Assembly (NCBI GenBank): GCA_032622095.1
Contig: CP136062.1
Span: forward strand, 7,320,001-7,384,000
Direction of reading: 5' to 3'
From: Siphonodentalium dalli
Lineage: Eukaryota; Mollusca; Scaphopoda; Gadilida; Siphonodentaliidae
Length of the DNA: 64,000 bases
The number at the start of each line of letters is the position of its first letter. Within the stretch, counting starts at the first letter, position 1. The notes beneath the pieces are model-generated. The model was not told the origin of the DNA, did no database searches, and saw nothing but the letters and a program-made list of their open reading frames with translations. Of the stretch, positions 1-10,489 are shown in pieces. Position numbers and translations under genes: made by a program.

Positions 1-366
1 AGTATTTGTACGGCTTTAATGATTAAAATAACATGAGAAATAAACTGACTTGTGTTGTGTTTACTAGTACTACGGCGAAAATAGGTGTACACGGAAGCAA
101 CGTAATTAATTCGTCGCGCGATTTCACCATGCGAACTCCTTTCTGCATATAATACAGGCGGCACACTTAGATTTCTTATCTTTCTTTGAAAAATAATTCC
201 TCACAGGACTCGTTTGTTCGTCGTGTTCTGCCATGATTACAGGAAGTTGTGACAACCGAAACCACGGGTTTTCCCAACTTACCACGGTTGTCATTTCCGG
301 TTTTTCCCGACAACCGAAACCGAACTGATTCCACGGTTAACCGCCCATCTCTAATATATATGTATA
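1..366. other. gene-free stretch, degenerate repeat
   Basis: No credible reading frame. Positions about 247-340 hold two copies of a 'gacaaccgaaacc' motif around a 'ccggtttttcccgac' segment, which looks like the end of an old dispersed element. It runs directly into the CCGCGG MITE that begins at 367. Confidence 0.4.
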
Positions 367-523
367 TACCCTGCTTGACAAAACAAGTGTCCACCTAACC
401 GCGGTGCAGTTAGCGTTGACACCGCGGCTGAAATGCAACTACACCGCGGCTCCACCGGCTAACTAGTTGGGCCGCGGTGTACATGTACTTGCCGTTTGGC
501 CATGGTGTAGTTGCCACGGTACT
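367..523 (-). mobile_element. CCGCGG-rich TA MITE, partial copy
   Basis: It begins with TA and the terminal sequence CCCTGCTTGACAAAACAAG, followed by 'gtccacctaaccgcggtgcag' and a run of CCGCGG-containing units. The sequence matches one half of the full-length copies at 53358-54302 and 4359-5116. It breaks off near 523 without a second terminus, so it is a truncated copy, read in the reverse orientation relative to 53358-54302. Confidence 0.75.
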
Positions 524-699
524 AGTACAAATACCCGCCATGCACATTATTAGTAACTTGGGGACAGTTGGTGTATAAAATAAGAAGGGCCGCTTCATGT
601 GAATGAAATTTATTCTGGTACTTGCATGTAACAACATACATGTAAGGTATGGTATTCTTCAAGTAAATTTATAACAGTTTCTTCCATTTCAAACAAGCA

Positions 700-1087
700 T
701 TAACCCTTTACCCAACAAACCGGCCAAAACCGGCCAAATAAAGCTTCAACAGCCTAAAATATCTTCGGTCTGTCTCAATAAAACCATACAAATATGGATA
801 TCATTGGAACCGGCTCCTTGACCACATTGTGATAGTTACAGTTATGCCCTGTGCCAATGCATTCTCTTATATATGCGAGTCGACCATAGGTCGCCTCGCA
901 TATATAAGAGAATGCATTGGCCTAAAAAAAATCTTTTTACCATTTTTTCTTACATTCTTTAACAATTTTATAATTTTTAATGTGTTAAGCCAATGCATTC
1001 TTTTATATATGCGAGGCGACCTATGGTCGACTCGCATATATAAGAGAATGCATTGGCACAGGGCCGTTCTGTTGGGTAAAGGGTTAA
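700..1087. mobile_element. piggyBac-like MITE with two long palindromes
   Basis: The ends are TTAA + CCCTTTACCCAAC (700) and the exact inverse GTTGGGTAAAGGG + TTAA (1087). TTAA target duplications with a CCC terminus are characteristic of the piggyBac superfamily. There is no transposase frame in the 388 bp. Inside are two ~65-bp palindromes (about 856-922 and 990-1057), each with the arm 'caatgcattctcttatata' and a centre 'cgaccataggtcg'. A degenerate relative may lie at 19694-19953. Confidence 0.8.
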
Positions 1088-1099
1088 GTAATAACGAAC

Positions 1100-1255
1100 C
1101 AAAGATGCTTTGGGTCGTATATAGGCTATATCTGATTTTGTGACGTCACCAATTTTTAAGTAATACGACCCTTGGATTTTGAATTTTGGATAGCACGAAT
1201 GTAGGACATAGGATCGGTGGGCCTAAAGCATTTTTGTCGTAATCGGCTGTCAAGA
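1100..1255. repeat. dispersed repeat R1, copy 1
   Basis: About 150 bp containing 'aggctatatctgattttgt' and 'aggatcggtgggcctaaag'. It recurs at 2807-2938 and continues at 4059-4100, where the hAT element at 2939-4058 splits it. No coding potential is seen; the family is not recognised. Confidence 0.7.
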
Positions 1256-2148
1256 GGCCAACACAAATCAGTCGATGTGCAACATTCTCCTATTTATATA
1301 AACGTCATACAAACATTGATGTGTTTTGTTATTTATAAGGGCAAGTAGCTAGTTTATACTGCATTTCTATCAGGTCTAGTCACTCTATTGGATTATAATT
1401 GGAAACATATCAAACTAAAGCGCTAGAGTTTTAACAAAGCGTGAATTAAATTGCATGACAAAGTTTTGTTTACAAAATAAAAAAAAATATTAAAAACATT
1501 TGCCCAGAAAATCAATTCCAGCCGCATGAATGCACATGTAGAGAATATCTTCAATTTTCTATCGGTATTTTCGCCTGAAAGATTGATGCAATATTCACAA
1601 AGTTCAAACCTATAAACAATACTATAAGATTCGATTGAGTGCTTCAATTTAAGTTCATCGATACAATCTAAAATCAATAAATAAAATTGGAAGATAACAA
1701 CATATAGTTCCAAACGTATTAACCATTTAAACCCATACTATTCTGTGAGTGTACGAAACAAACTATTTATGTAATTATAAGTATTGAAAATGTTATGTAT
1801 TTCTATCAACAACGGCTGAACGAGCGAAGAGATGTGAGTTTGTGCTATAAATTAATACGCAATCACAAAAAAATAAATAGTTCTGCCACAGAAATAATTT
1901 TCGCGAACATGATCAGCGAAGAATATTATGTGATAATCAGATAATATGAACACACCAACTGAGATAAGCAGGTAAGCTATGTGTGCATATTTGTGAACTC
2001 AATTCTTCTAAGCATCTGTAGATACTTTTAACGTGATGACAGGCAAAATTTTGAAAATGAAAACAACACAAAAATTGCATTGCGAAAATTCGATGCAACA
2101 TGTGGTATGTCATTCTGAGCACAGTGTCAAAGTTCATTCATGGTGATC
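1256..2148. other. gene-free AT-rich stretch with dispersed repeat pieces
   Basis: No supported gene. Segments at about 1795-1870 and 1937-2040 recur elsewhere: 'gagtttgtgctataaatta' also lies near 19585, and 'gaacacaccaactgagataagcagg' has a close copy near 5703. These look like fragments of one longer, old dispersed repeat. Confidence 0.5.
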
Positions 2149-2472
2149 TTAGTGAACGTTCAGACGACCACGATACAATCGTACATGTATGCTCATGTCA
2201 AAATCGTAGGTCAAAAATAATATCAAGCACTGTTTGATTTTAGTCTTTAGATGCAAAATCGTGGCATATCCTTGGTCGTATGTATGTAAAATTCGTAGCT
2301 GGAAATGACCGTAGGGTAGTCAATCACATGCTTTAGGAACAACATACGATATCAATATCAGAATCTGAATGTACGACAACATCGCAATCGTATGAACAAA
2401 CTATCCACGATCTCGTCGGGCCCGATTCCTCCACTTATGATTGAAATTCATGGTCGTCTGAATGTTCACTTA
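2149..2472. mobile_element. PIF/Harbinger-like MITE
   Basis: Terminal inverted repeats GTGAACGTTCAGACGACCA (2152) and the near-inverse ending 'tggtcgtctgaatgttcac' (2469) are flanked by TTA on both sides. A 3-bp TTA/TAA duplication is typical of PIF/Harbinger elements. The element is 318 bp with no coding frame. Truncated relatives lie at 2617-2722, 13602-13640 and 54303-54375, each bordered by TTA or TAA where a terminus survives. Confidence 0.8.
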
Positions 2473-2616
2473 CTTTACTGATATTCATTCAACAACTATT
2501 GATAGGTGTCAATATCAGGGACCTGATTCAAGCTCGACACCGAATATTTTCGAATCGGTGTTACTTTGGTGTAATCTTGTTATTTTGAGTTAGATATAAA
2601 CACATGGCAAATGACC

Positions 2617-2722
2617 TAAGTGTACGTTCAGACGACCACGATTCAATCGTAAGTTGGGGAATCGGGGCCCGATGAGATCGTAGATAGTTTGTTCACACGA
2701 TTGCGATGTCGTCGGACATGCT
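2617..2722. mobile_element. Harbinger-like MITE, truncated copy
   Basis: It starts after TAA with 'gtgtacgttcagacgacca' and matches the left half of the 2152-2469 family. It is cut off at the start of the CCGCGG MITE fragment at 2723. Confidence 0.7.
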
Positions 2723-2803
2723 TACCCTGCTGGACAAAACAAGTGTCACCGCGGTGTATTTGCCGTTCAGCCGCGGTGTCAGAGTTTGTAACTGCAGTTG
2801 AGT
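2723..2803 (+). mobile_element. CCGCGG TA MITE, short 5' fragment
   Basis: TA followed by CCCTGCTGGACAAAACAAG and two CCGCGG units, ending with 'gtaactgcagttgag'. Only the left ~80 bp of the family remains. Confidence 0.7.
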
Positions 2804-2806
2804 ACA

Positions 2807-2938
2807 ATGTAGGCTATATCTGATTTTGTCACGTGACCAATTATTAAATAATACGACATTGTAATTTAGATTTTTTGGGAGCACGATTGTCGCACATACA
2901 GTACGGTACATGTACCGGTAGGATCGGTGGGCCTAAAG
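2807..2938. repeat. dispersed repeat R1, copy 2 (split by hAT element)
   Basis: It matches 1110-1230 and ends in GCCTAAAG, which is duplicated on the far side of the hAT element. R1 resumes at 4059 with 'gcctaaagcattattgtcg'. Confidence 0.7.
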
Positions 2939-4058
2939 TAGGGCTGGACGATATTAACGAAAATAAAAAATGCGATTTTTGGAAATTAAAACCGTGGTTA
3001 ACGATATAATCGCGTTTTTTTAAAAACAGATACAAGAAACTGAAAACAACTTCTCACTGTTCGCTAGAATCACATCATTGTCATTAGTTTTGACAAGTTG
3101 GCATCGGGAATAACATACCCGGTATGCAACCACTCAACCAGTGACAACCTCATGCTCGATCGATATTCGGAATGAAAAGTAAATTCACTGGTTAAATTCC
3201 GCTATTCGGACAATTTCGTTCCGGTGACTTGACAAATTCTGGTAGATACCGGTAATTAATAAAACCATTATCTCGTATATGCCAAAACTAAAAGTGTTCT
3301 ATACTATAGTATCCTTTTCTAACTCGATATGTTCAACTATGTTGAGTAAATATATATGCTATTCCCGATGACACTTGCGTCGCTTGACAACTGGAAATGT
3401 GGTTTACCGTCAAGACAAATTTGACAATGATGTTCAGTCTTTTAGCGAAGTCCAAACACACGTAGTACATAACTTTTGGAATTCTGCCAAGCAAGGACAT
3501 CATGTATTGTTGGGCGGGTTTGAAGCTCTAATTCTATACAATTGGTTTTAACCAATCGCAGTGAGTGGTTTCTTCTAGACGAGAAGAGGGCGGTATCTTC
3601 GCCCATTTATTATTTTGATTGACGTTGCATGTGCATCGTTGTACTGATGGAAGAGGCGTGGCATGACTGACATTCATATCGATCTATCACCTGATCAGTC
3701 GTCGATTCATTTGGTGAATTCTCTTGTAATAAATATTTCGCAGGAAAGACGGAGAGCGAAAGAGGGACGTATTCTGGGTTTTCATATTCCCCCAATCTCG
3801 TTAGTCGTTCTAAATAAACGTTGTTTACTATGATGATTGAATATTGAAAAAATAGGACACGGGATTTAGTTGGAATTTAAAACTTAAATAACTCGATTTA
3901 GGCTTGAGTTAAACTATTTATTTGTATATATGCTTATGATTGGATGGCACCCACTGATTGCCGACGATATTACGATTATTTTAGATTAGACGATATTACT
4001 GACGATATTGAAATTTTAACCGGGTATTGTCGATTAATCGGGAAACCGCCCAGCACTA
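2939..4058. mobile_element. hAT-like non-autonomous element (1,120 bp)
   Basis: The ends are TAGGGCTGGACGATATT (2939) and the imperfect inverse finishing AACCGCCCAGCACTA (4058). The 8 bp GCCTAAAG is duplicated exactly at 2931-2938 and 4059-4066, and removing the element restores repeat R1 as seen at about 1220-1240. An 8-bp duplication with TAGGG-type termini identifies the hAT superfamily. I see no BED finger or hAT dimerisation motif inside; the interior frames look random, so this is a non-autonomous or heavily decayed element. Confidence 0.88.
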
Positions 4059-4084
4059 GCCTAAAGCATTATTGTCGTAATTGA

Positions 4085-4235
4085 AAAAGAAATTGTTGCT
4101 GTGTCTTTCGATTACCGGTACTGGTAATGTAAACGAGAATAGTGAATATGAATTACAATTTACATGTAAGTTCATTGCTAGCGGTAGTACCTTTTATTGA
4201 GAAAATATGACAAAATAAATAACGACAATAGTGTG
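4085..4235. repeat. dispersed repeat piece shared with 19370-19480
   Basis: The stretch with 'ggtagtaccttttattgag' and 'aaaatatgacaaaata' has a diverged direct copy near 19430-19465. The function is unknown; it is probably part of the same long, old repeat as the pieces at 1795-2040 and 5700-5830. Confidence 0.5.
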
Positions 4236-4358
4236 ATGAATGTTGAGGCGGGGAGAAAATTAACTGGTATTGCATCGCAATTTGCTACCCAAATGTGGAT
4301 AAAAGCTATCCATTTTGGTATGAATTTTATATGATTAATAATGATTTTAGAACAATGC

Positions 4359-5116
4359 TACCCCGCTCGACAAAACAAGTGTCCATTGGCACCGCGGTGT
4401 ATTTGCCGTTCGGCCGCGGTGTCAGCGTTTGTAACTGCGGTTGAGCATCGCGGCCGAACGGCAAGTACACTGCGGCCGAAGGCAAGTACACTTTTGGTCG
4501 AACGGCAAGTACACCATGGCCGAAAGGCAACTACAACGCGGCCGAATGGCATGTACACCGTGGTTAGATTTCTGGTTTGTATCCTCTTTTTTCAGTTTAA
4601 TGAACGTACACCGCGGCAACTACCCTGTCCACCTAACCGCGGTGCAGTTAGCGTTGCCACCGTGGCTGAAATGCAACTACACCGCGGCTCCACCGGCTAC
4701 AGTTGGGCCGCGGTGTACTTGCCGTTCGGCCATGGTGTAATTGCCGCGGTGTACATTCATTAAACTGAAAAAAGACGATACAAACCAGAAATCTAACCAC
4801 GGTGTACATGCCGTTCGGCTGCGGTGTAGTTGCCTTTCGGCCGCAGTGTACTTGCTGTTGGGCCACGGTGTACTTGCCGTTCGGCCGCGGTGCTCAACTG
4901 CAGTTAAAAACTCTGACACCACGGCCGATTGGCAAATACACCGCGGTGCCAATGGACACTTGTTTTGTCCAGCGGGGTACACCATGGCCGAATGGCAAGT
5001 ACACTGCGGCCCAACTGTAATTAGCCGGTGGAGCCGCAGTGTTGTTGCATTTCGGCCACGGTGGCAACACTGATCGCACCGTGGTTAAGTGGACACTTGT
5101 TTTGTCCAGCAGGGTA
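4359..5116 (+). mobile_element. CCGCGG TA MITE, outer copy of a nested pair
   Basis: It begins TA + CCCCGCTCGACAAAACAAG (4361) and ends CTTGTTTTGTCCAGCAGGG + TA (5116). The left part runs to 4620 and the right part from 4980 continues exactly where the left stopped ('gcggcaac' then 'caccatggccgaatgg'), as judged from the uninterrupted arrangement near 54150. The gap is filled by a second copy of the same family. The interior consists of ~22-bp units that combine GCCGAAYGGC-like and CCGCGG dyads. No transposase is encoded. Confidence 0.88.
4621..4979 (-). mobile_element. CCGCGG TA MITE, inner nested copy
   Basis: It is inserted in the opposite orientation within the outer copy at a TA that is now duplicated (4621-4622 and 4978-4979). 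This directly fixes TA as the target site, as in Tc1/mariner-type elements. One terminus has lost about 16 bp ('taccctg' joins directly to 'tccacctaaccgcgg'); the other terminus is complete (GTCCAGCGGGGTA). Only the outer 5' flank and this copy's sequence are needed to read the insertion event. Confidence 0.88.
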
Positions 5117-5996
5117 TCTAATCAAGTCAATGTGATGTTATTTGCTAATCAAAATTTGAAAAGTAATTTGCTTCCTGTGTTGAGGTACGAAAAACACATG
5201 GACTGGGCACATGTATTTGTTGACTATTGTTGTGAAAGATCATGTGAAAGGTCACGACATCAGGTGACAGAATTGTGGTGTGTAGGAATACAGGACTCTC
5301 TCTCTCCCTCTCTCTCTCGTTGTTTGATCGCCAGTGGGGCAAGTCGACATTGACTTCAGATCTTATTTAGAACGGTTGGCCGAATCAAACTACTTCATCT
5401 GCCCGGTATCATCACATCTGCCATCATTGATAAAGACCACGGACAACGACCCACGACTACGACAACTCTAAACGGACCACACTGAATACACTTTATACAA
5501 ACGAGAGGAATTAGGTGAGCCATCTTTCTTTTGAGTCTTGATCCCTCTTTCGCCCCGTTTGTATTCAATGTCGGAAATATAACGCAATGTTCCATCCAGT
5601 TCGAACTTTGGTCCATCGCCAGAAATTTAGGCAAAATTCTAACAATAGTCACTTTGTGGGGCGAGTTCAATTGAAAGTGATAAAAATTTGTGATGTGAAA
5701 TATGAACACAACAACTGAGATAAGCAGGTTCCCTACTAGTACATGTACATGTATGTGCGCATATTTGTGAACTCCATTCTTCTAATCTAAGCATCTGTTA
5801 GTATTATCTATAGATACTTTTATTAGGCTATCGTTTTTCTTTCCCCAATACCACTATATGTATATGTAAAGCGATCATTTCCCGACCATCGGATCAGCTC
5901 CAGTTTGATCCGATGTCATACCACCCTTCTCTATCTCGCATACTGCGCATGTCTGTAAAAATCTAGACGATTTATTGTCCAAAAATATTTCCTTTA
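5117..5996. other. gene-free stretch
   Basis: It contains a CT-rich tract at about 5297-5320 and a repeat piece at 5700-5830 that matches 1937-2040. A short inverted repeat around 'catcggatcagctcc' / 'gatccgatg' lies near 5889-5916. Frames of up to about 104 codons occur here, but none resembles a known family. Confidence 0.4.
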
Positions 5997-7438
5997 TTAG
6001 CTCAACTTACTTTGTAAATTTGAGCTATTGCCAAGGGTTGGCATCCGTCGTCCGTGTGTGCGTGCGTGTGTGCATCCGTCAACAATTTCCTTTGGTGCGG
6101 GCTTCATGTCGTATCTATGGTCTGATCTTTATGAAATTTGTCATGAATGTTGGCATTGACATCTAGATGGGAACGAGTCGTTTTGGGGTCATTCGGCCAA
6201 AAAACATGGCCGCTGGTGGCCATCTTGGATTTAAAAATTAAATCCATTGGCGCGGGCTACAGGCCGTACTGTTTGTGTGATCATCATACAATTTGTCATG
6301 AATGTTGACATTTACATGTAGATGGGAACGAGTCATTTTAGGATCATTCGGCCATCTTGGATTTTACTCTTTTTATCACTAAATCCTTTGACACATTCTA
6401 CAGACCACATCTCTGATCCGATCATCACCAAACTTCATATGGATCATATGGGGCGACCTCTAGATGGGAACGAGTCATTTGGAAAAAAAACATGGCCGCC
6501 GTCAGCCATCTTGGATTTTACTCTTTGCATCACTAAATACTTTGGCGCGGGCTACAGGTCGTATCTTTGGTCTGGTCTTTATGAAATTTGTCATGAATGT
6601 TGACATGTAGATGGGAACGAGTCATTTTAGGATCATTCGGCCAAAAAACATGGCGCTGGTGGCCATCTTGGATTTTACTCTTTGCATCACTAAATCCTTT
6701 GACACGTCCTACAGACCACATCTCTGATCCGATCATCACCAAACTTCATATGGATCATCGGGTCGACCTCTAGATGTGAACGAGTCATTTTGGGGTCATT
6801 TGGCGAAAAAACATGGCCGCCGTCAGCCATCTTGGATTTCACTCTTTGCATCACTAAATACTTTCCTGCGGGCTACAGGTCGTATCTTTGGTCGGATCTT
6901 TATGAAATTTGTCATGAATGTTGACATTGACATGTAGATGGGAACGAGTCATTTTGGGGTCATTCGGCCAAAAAACATGGCTGCTGGTGGCCATCTTGGA
7001 TTTCCAATTTGAATCCATTGGCGCGGGCTACAGGCTGTACTGTTTGTCTGATCATCATAAAAATTTTCTGAATGTTGACATTTACATGTAGATGGGAACA
7101 AGTCATTTTAGGATCATTCGGCAAAAACATGGCTGCCGGCAGCCATATTGGATTTTACTCTTTGCATCACTAAATACTTTGACACACCCTACATACCACA
7201 TCCCTAATCTGATCATCACCGTCATCACCAAACTTCATATGGATCATCGGGGTGACCTCTTGATGGGAACAAGTCATTTTAGGGTCATTCGGCAAAAATA
7301 TATGGCCACCAATGGCCATTTTGGATTTTACTCTTTGTATGACTAAATATTTCTACAAAATCCATTAGCATGGGTTATACATGTAGACCAATCTGTTTCT
7401 TTGATCTGTATGAAATTTGTCATGGATGTTGACATTGA
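5997..7438 (-). mobile_element. tandem-repeat element copy A1 (~8 monomers, truncated)
   Basis: It opens with the terminal hairpin 'tagctcaacttactttgtaa' / 'atttgagcta', then a GTGTGTGCGTGCGTGTG microsatellite-like stretch, then about eight degenerate ~150-165-bp monomers. Each monomer carries 'gggaacgagtcatttt', 'catggccgc' and 'ccatcttggatttta'. The orientation is opposite to the 37-46 kb array. The far end is missing; the copy runs into the CCGCGG MITE at 7443. Confidence 0.8.
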
Positions 7439-7442
7439 CATG

Positions 7443-7609
7443 TACCCTGCTTGACAAAACAAGTGTCCACCTAACCGCGGTGCAGTTAGCGTTGCCACCG
7501 TGGCTGAAATGCAACTACACCGCGGCTCCACCGGCTAACTACAGTTGGGCCGCGGTGTACTTGCCGTTCGGCCATAGTGTAATTGCCGCGGTGTACGTTC
7601 ATTAAACTG
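7443..7609 (-). mobile_element. CCGCGG TA MITE, half copy
   Basis: TA + CCCTGCTTGACAAAACAAG, then 'gtccacctaaccgcggtgc' through to 'gtacgttcattaaactga', where it stops. This is one half of the family in reverse orientation. It sits exactly at the broken end of array copy A1. Confidence 0.75.
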
Positions 7610-10190
7610 AATCCGAATCGAATCGGGACAAGCACTGGACGGCAAAAAAATCATAGCTGACTATCGGATATCATTCTAATTATTGTTCACTTGTTTGTCA
7701 TAAAAGCTGAGAAATTTTCGAATAGGAAACAAAGACCCAAGACACTGGCAGAGTTCACAGTCAAACGTTTGGCGACTGACATCGTTCTCAATTTTATGTT
7801 AAAAACGAAAATCGAAGCTATATATCACCTAGTACGAAACGTGACGTGTGCGTCATCTAAGCAGTAAGCACAGACCTTGACACCGACTATAAAATGAATA
7901 ATTACTACTGAATATACTAGTACACTATTCGACTACCCTACACACGTCATATAACAGTGTATATTAATTCGATAATCGCCATTGACTATGAATGTATTCC
8001 AAGGATTTCAGGCCTGATGTACGCTGTATCATAAACAATGGCAGGCATATCGATGAGCATGGCCCACCATATCAGTACCCTGATGTCTACTTGTAATAAT
8101 GCATTCAGTTTGACAGAGGTAACTCTATGTAATAATCATGTGCGTGTTATCCTTGAATTTAATAAAAGATGGCATTACCTGGCTTGCTTGTCGGTCGGAA
8201 TGTATTTATGCGATGGACCTTCAAAACATGCTATTATAGGTGGATCATGGATATAAACAGTGTGGGGTGATTAAAATGTATTAATGTGCACCTAGTATAG
8301 TCATGACACAAAACACACCTAATTGGAAAGTTAACACAAACTATATAAAATTATATACTACATCTATATAGACCTTTGAGGTCATGACTTTTGACCTGTA
8401 TATAGTGATTGTAGTCACTTATATATTGCAATATTGTACCCCAACATTTCAACAACAAAAAACAAGTAATCGCCTAACTAGTCTAGATAAAACTCTAAAT
8501 TACATCACACGCAGTGTCAATCCACAAGTTGCGTCCCTTTGCTGTGCTTCACACTTCGGAACGCATACCGGTAGGAGTGATTGGTTCGCTGGCAGAGCTT
8601 GACGCAGCGCCGACGAGACCTCCAGACGTGAAAACACGGTGCATTGCGGCAATTGCCCAATCAATTGAGTCGACCTCTATAAATCAACAGTTTAGTTGTG
8701 TGTCCCCATAAACTGAAACTAATGGGCCGATTCGAAAATATACGAATCGGAGAACCGATTCGTTATCGATTCCGAATCTGACCGCCGATGTCGACACCAA
8801 ATCGAATCTTCGAAGCTTCGCAGGGCACTATATACTGTATATGTATATGTACATGTAAATAGTAACATTGGGGCAATTCCATGTGACTGACATAACATTC
8901 AAAGAACTTTTTCCAGATTCAATGTTAGCGGTATGTTGTGAGCTACAAATCTTCATGTAACTATAAAATCTTAGTTCTTACTGCTACATGTACATGTATG
9001 TGTGCACTCAAATATTGTATTGTTCCGAATTTGGCATATGTTATGATTGTTATCGTGACTGACATTACACAAACCTATCGAAGATACATGGTACTACATG
9101 TAGTAACTTGATTTCAAATTTAATTTATAGATGTGAATATACATGTATATGCATTGCTGATTTGTCTTACATACATGTACGTTACACTTATTAACTCTCT
9201 TCAAATTAGCATTTCAGTGTAAACATAAAAAATTTGTACATAACGGTTTAGTTAATCTGACTCAAGTACAATTATTTCTACTGTGGATGGATGCATATCA
9301 TTGCAACTTGCAAGGGCGAAAACAACATCGCGTGATGTGGACACGCCCTGCATGGACTATTTTCGCTATGCAGAGCGCAATAATTCTGTTGACATTTTGT
9401 TTGTTTGGAAAATTTGTGCAAGACAATACCGTAGGATGTACATGTAATCATCACAATACAAGTACTGGTGTAATGGTGGTATTGTGGGTAAAATTCTCAC
9501 GAAACGTGAGTGACATCAATTTCATGCCAAGTAATATACATGTACATGTAACCAAATGTATGAAAATTTGAATAACAAATCACACACTTAAGCATAAACC
9601 AAGTTCGATCTTTTATTCAATCTTAATGTAAACATGTACATTGTATTTCCACTGTGTTGTTCAATATTTCTGCAACTGGATAAAAAATGAAAAAATTCCC
9701 TAGCCACCCCCGGGACACCCACTCCCTAAATAGTTTATTGCGCGAGATTTTAATAGAACAGTGCATAATGAAGATAACGATACTATTTGAATTTATCATA
9801 AGTGTCATTAATCAAGAAATGTGTCAACATGCATGTACATGTAATCACATTTCTAGGGATAGGCAAAGTGCCAAAGTTTTTATTAACATTCATTTTCATA
9901 TTATATAGTCACATGATCTAGTCACATAATCACATTTGAGTATTCTACAGACTACATGGAACAACACATTTCAGATTATTTGATATTATTTTTTATATTT
10001 GCTAGGTGATATATTGCTTTAACCAAATTGTTTATCAAAACATGTGGAAATACAACTGTTCATCCCAGTTTGAAGAATAATGCTAATAGCCTAATACCAA
10101 ACATAACCATGATATACATGCATGAAACCTTCTTGGGTTTCATGCATGTATCAGGGACAAGGATGTGGCATATCAGAAACAGGGACTTGG
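7610..10190. other. gene-free stretch with simple palindromic motifs
   Basis: No supported gene. 8725-8830 is rich in 'cgattcgaat'-type words (also near 2545 and 7612), which may be the ends of an unrecognised element. TACATGTA-type palindromes are frequent, for example at about 8843-8856, 8990-9000 and 9538-9550. A short segment near 9620-9680 is similar, inverted, to 13200-13330. The open frames of 60-94 codons here have no family likeness. Confidence 0.4.
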
Positions 10191-10206
10191 CTAGATGGTC
10201 TCCGTT

Positions 10207-10328
10207 GGGGGGGGGGGGGGGGGGGTATCCACCTTGGGGAAATTCCAACTGCACCCCCCCCCCCCCCTTGAAATCTGAATCAGACCAAACACAAGTTTTC
10301 CATAATTTCATTTGCAGCCCCCCCCTTG
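10207..10328. repeat. poly(G)/poly(C) pair
   Basis: A run of about 19 G (10207-10225) is followed by a run of about 14 C (10254-10267) and a further C run near 10318-10325. The G and C runs can pair as a hairpin. Further C runs of 13-19 lie at 12454-12472, 15121-15139 and 20147-20160. They are ordinary homopolymers but unusually frequent. Confidence 0.7.
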
Positions 10329-10489
10329 CACCTCGGTGTTCAGGCCTAATATCCTATATACATGTATTCATAAAGCATGGTTCTACCGGTATATTCCCGG
10401 TATGAGAACATTAAGATATTTTAACCAAAATTGAATAAATCCTAACATCTAGTGGTCTAACTCCAGACAAATGCACACGGCTACGGGCA

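Noticed and set aside
4341-5073. Overlapping frames up to 140 codons around 4.3-5.1 kb
   Set aside because: They lie in the GC-rich palindromic MITE pair, are open on both strands, and recur in every MITE copy as repeat translations.
5039-5353. 104-codon frame spanning the MITE edge and CT tract
   Set aside because: The first third is MITE sequence and the end is a CT microsatellite (Ser/Leu-rich); no family likeness.
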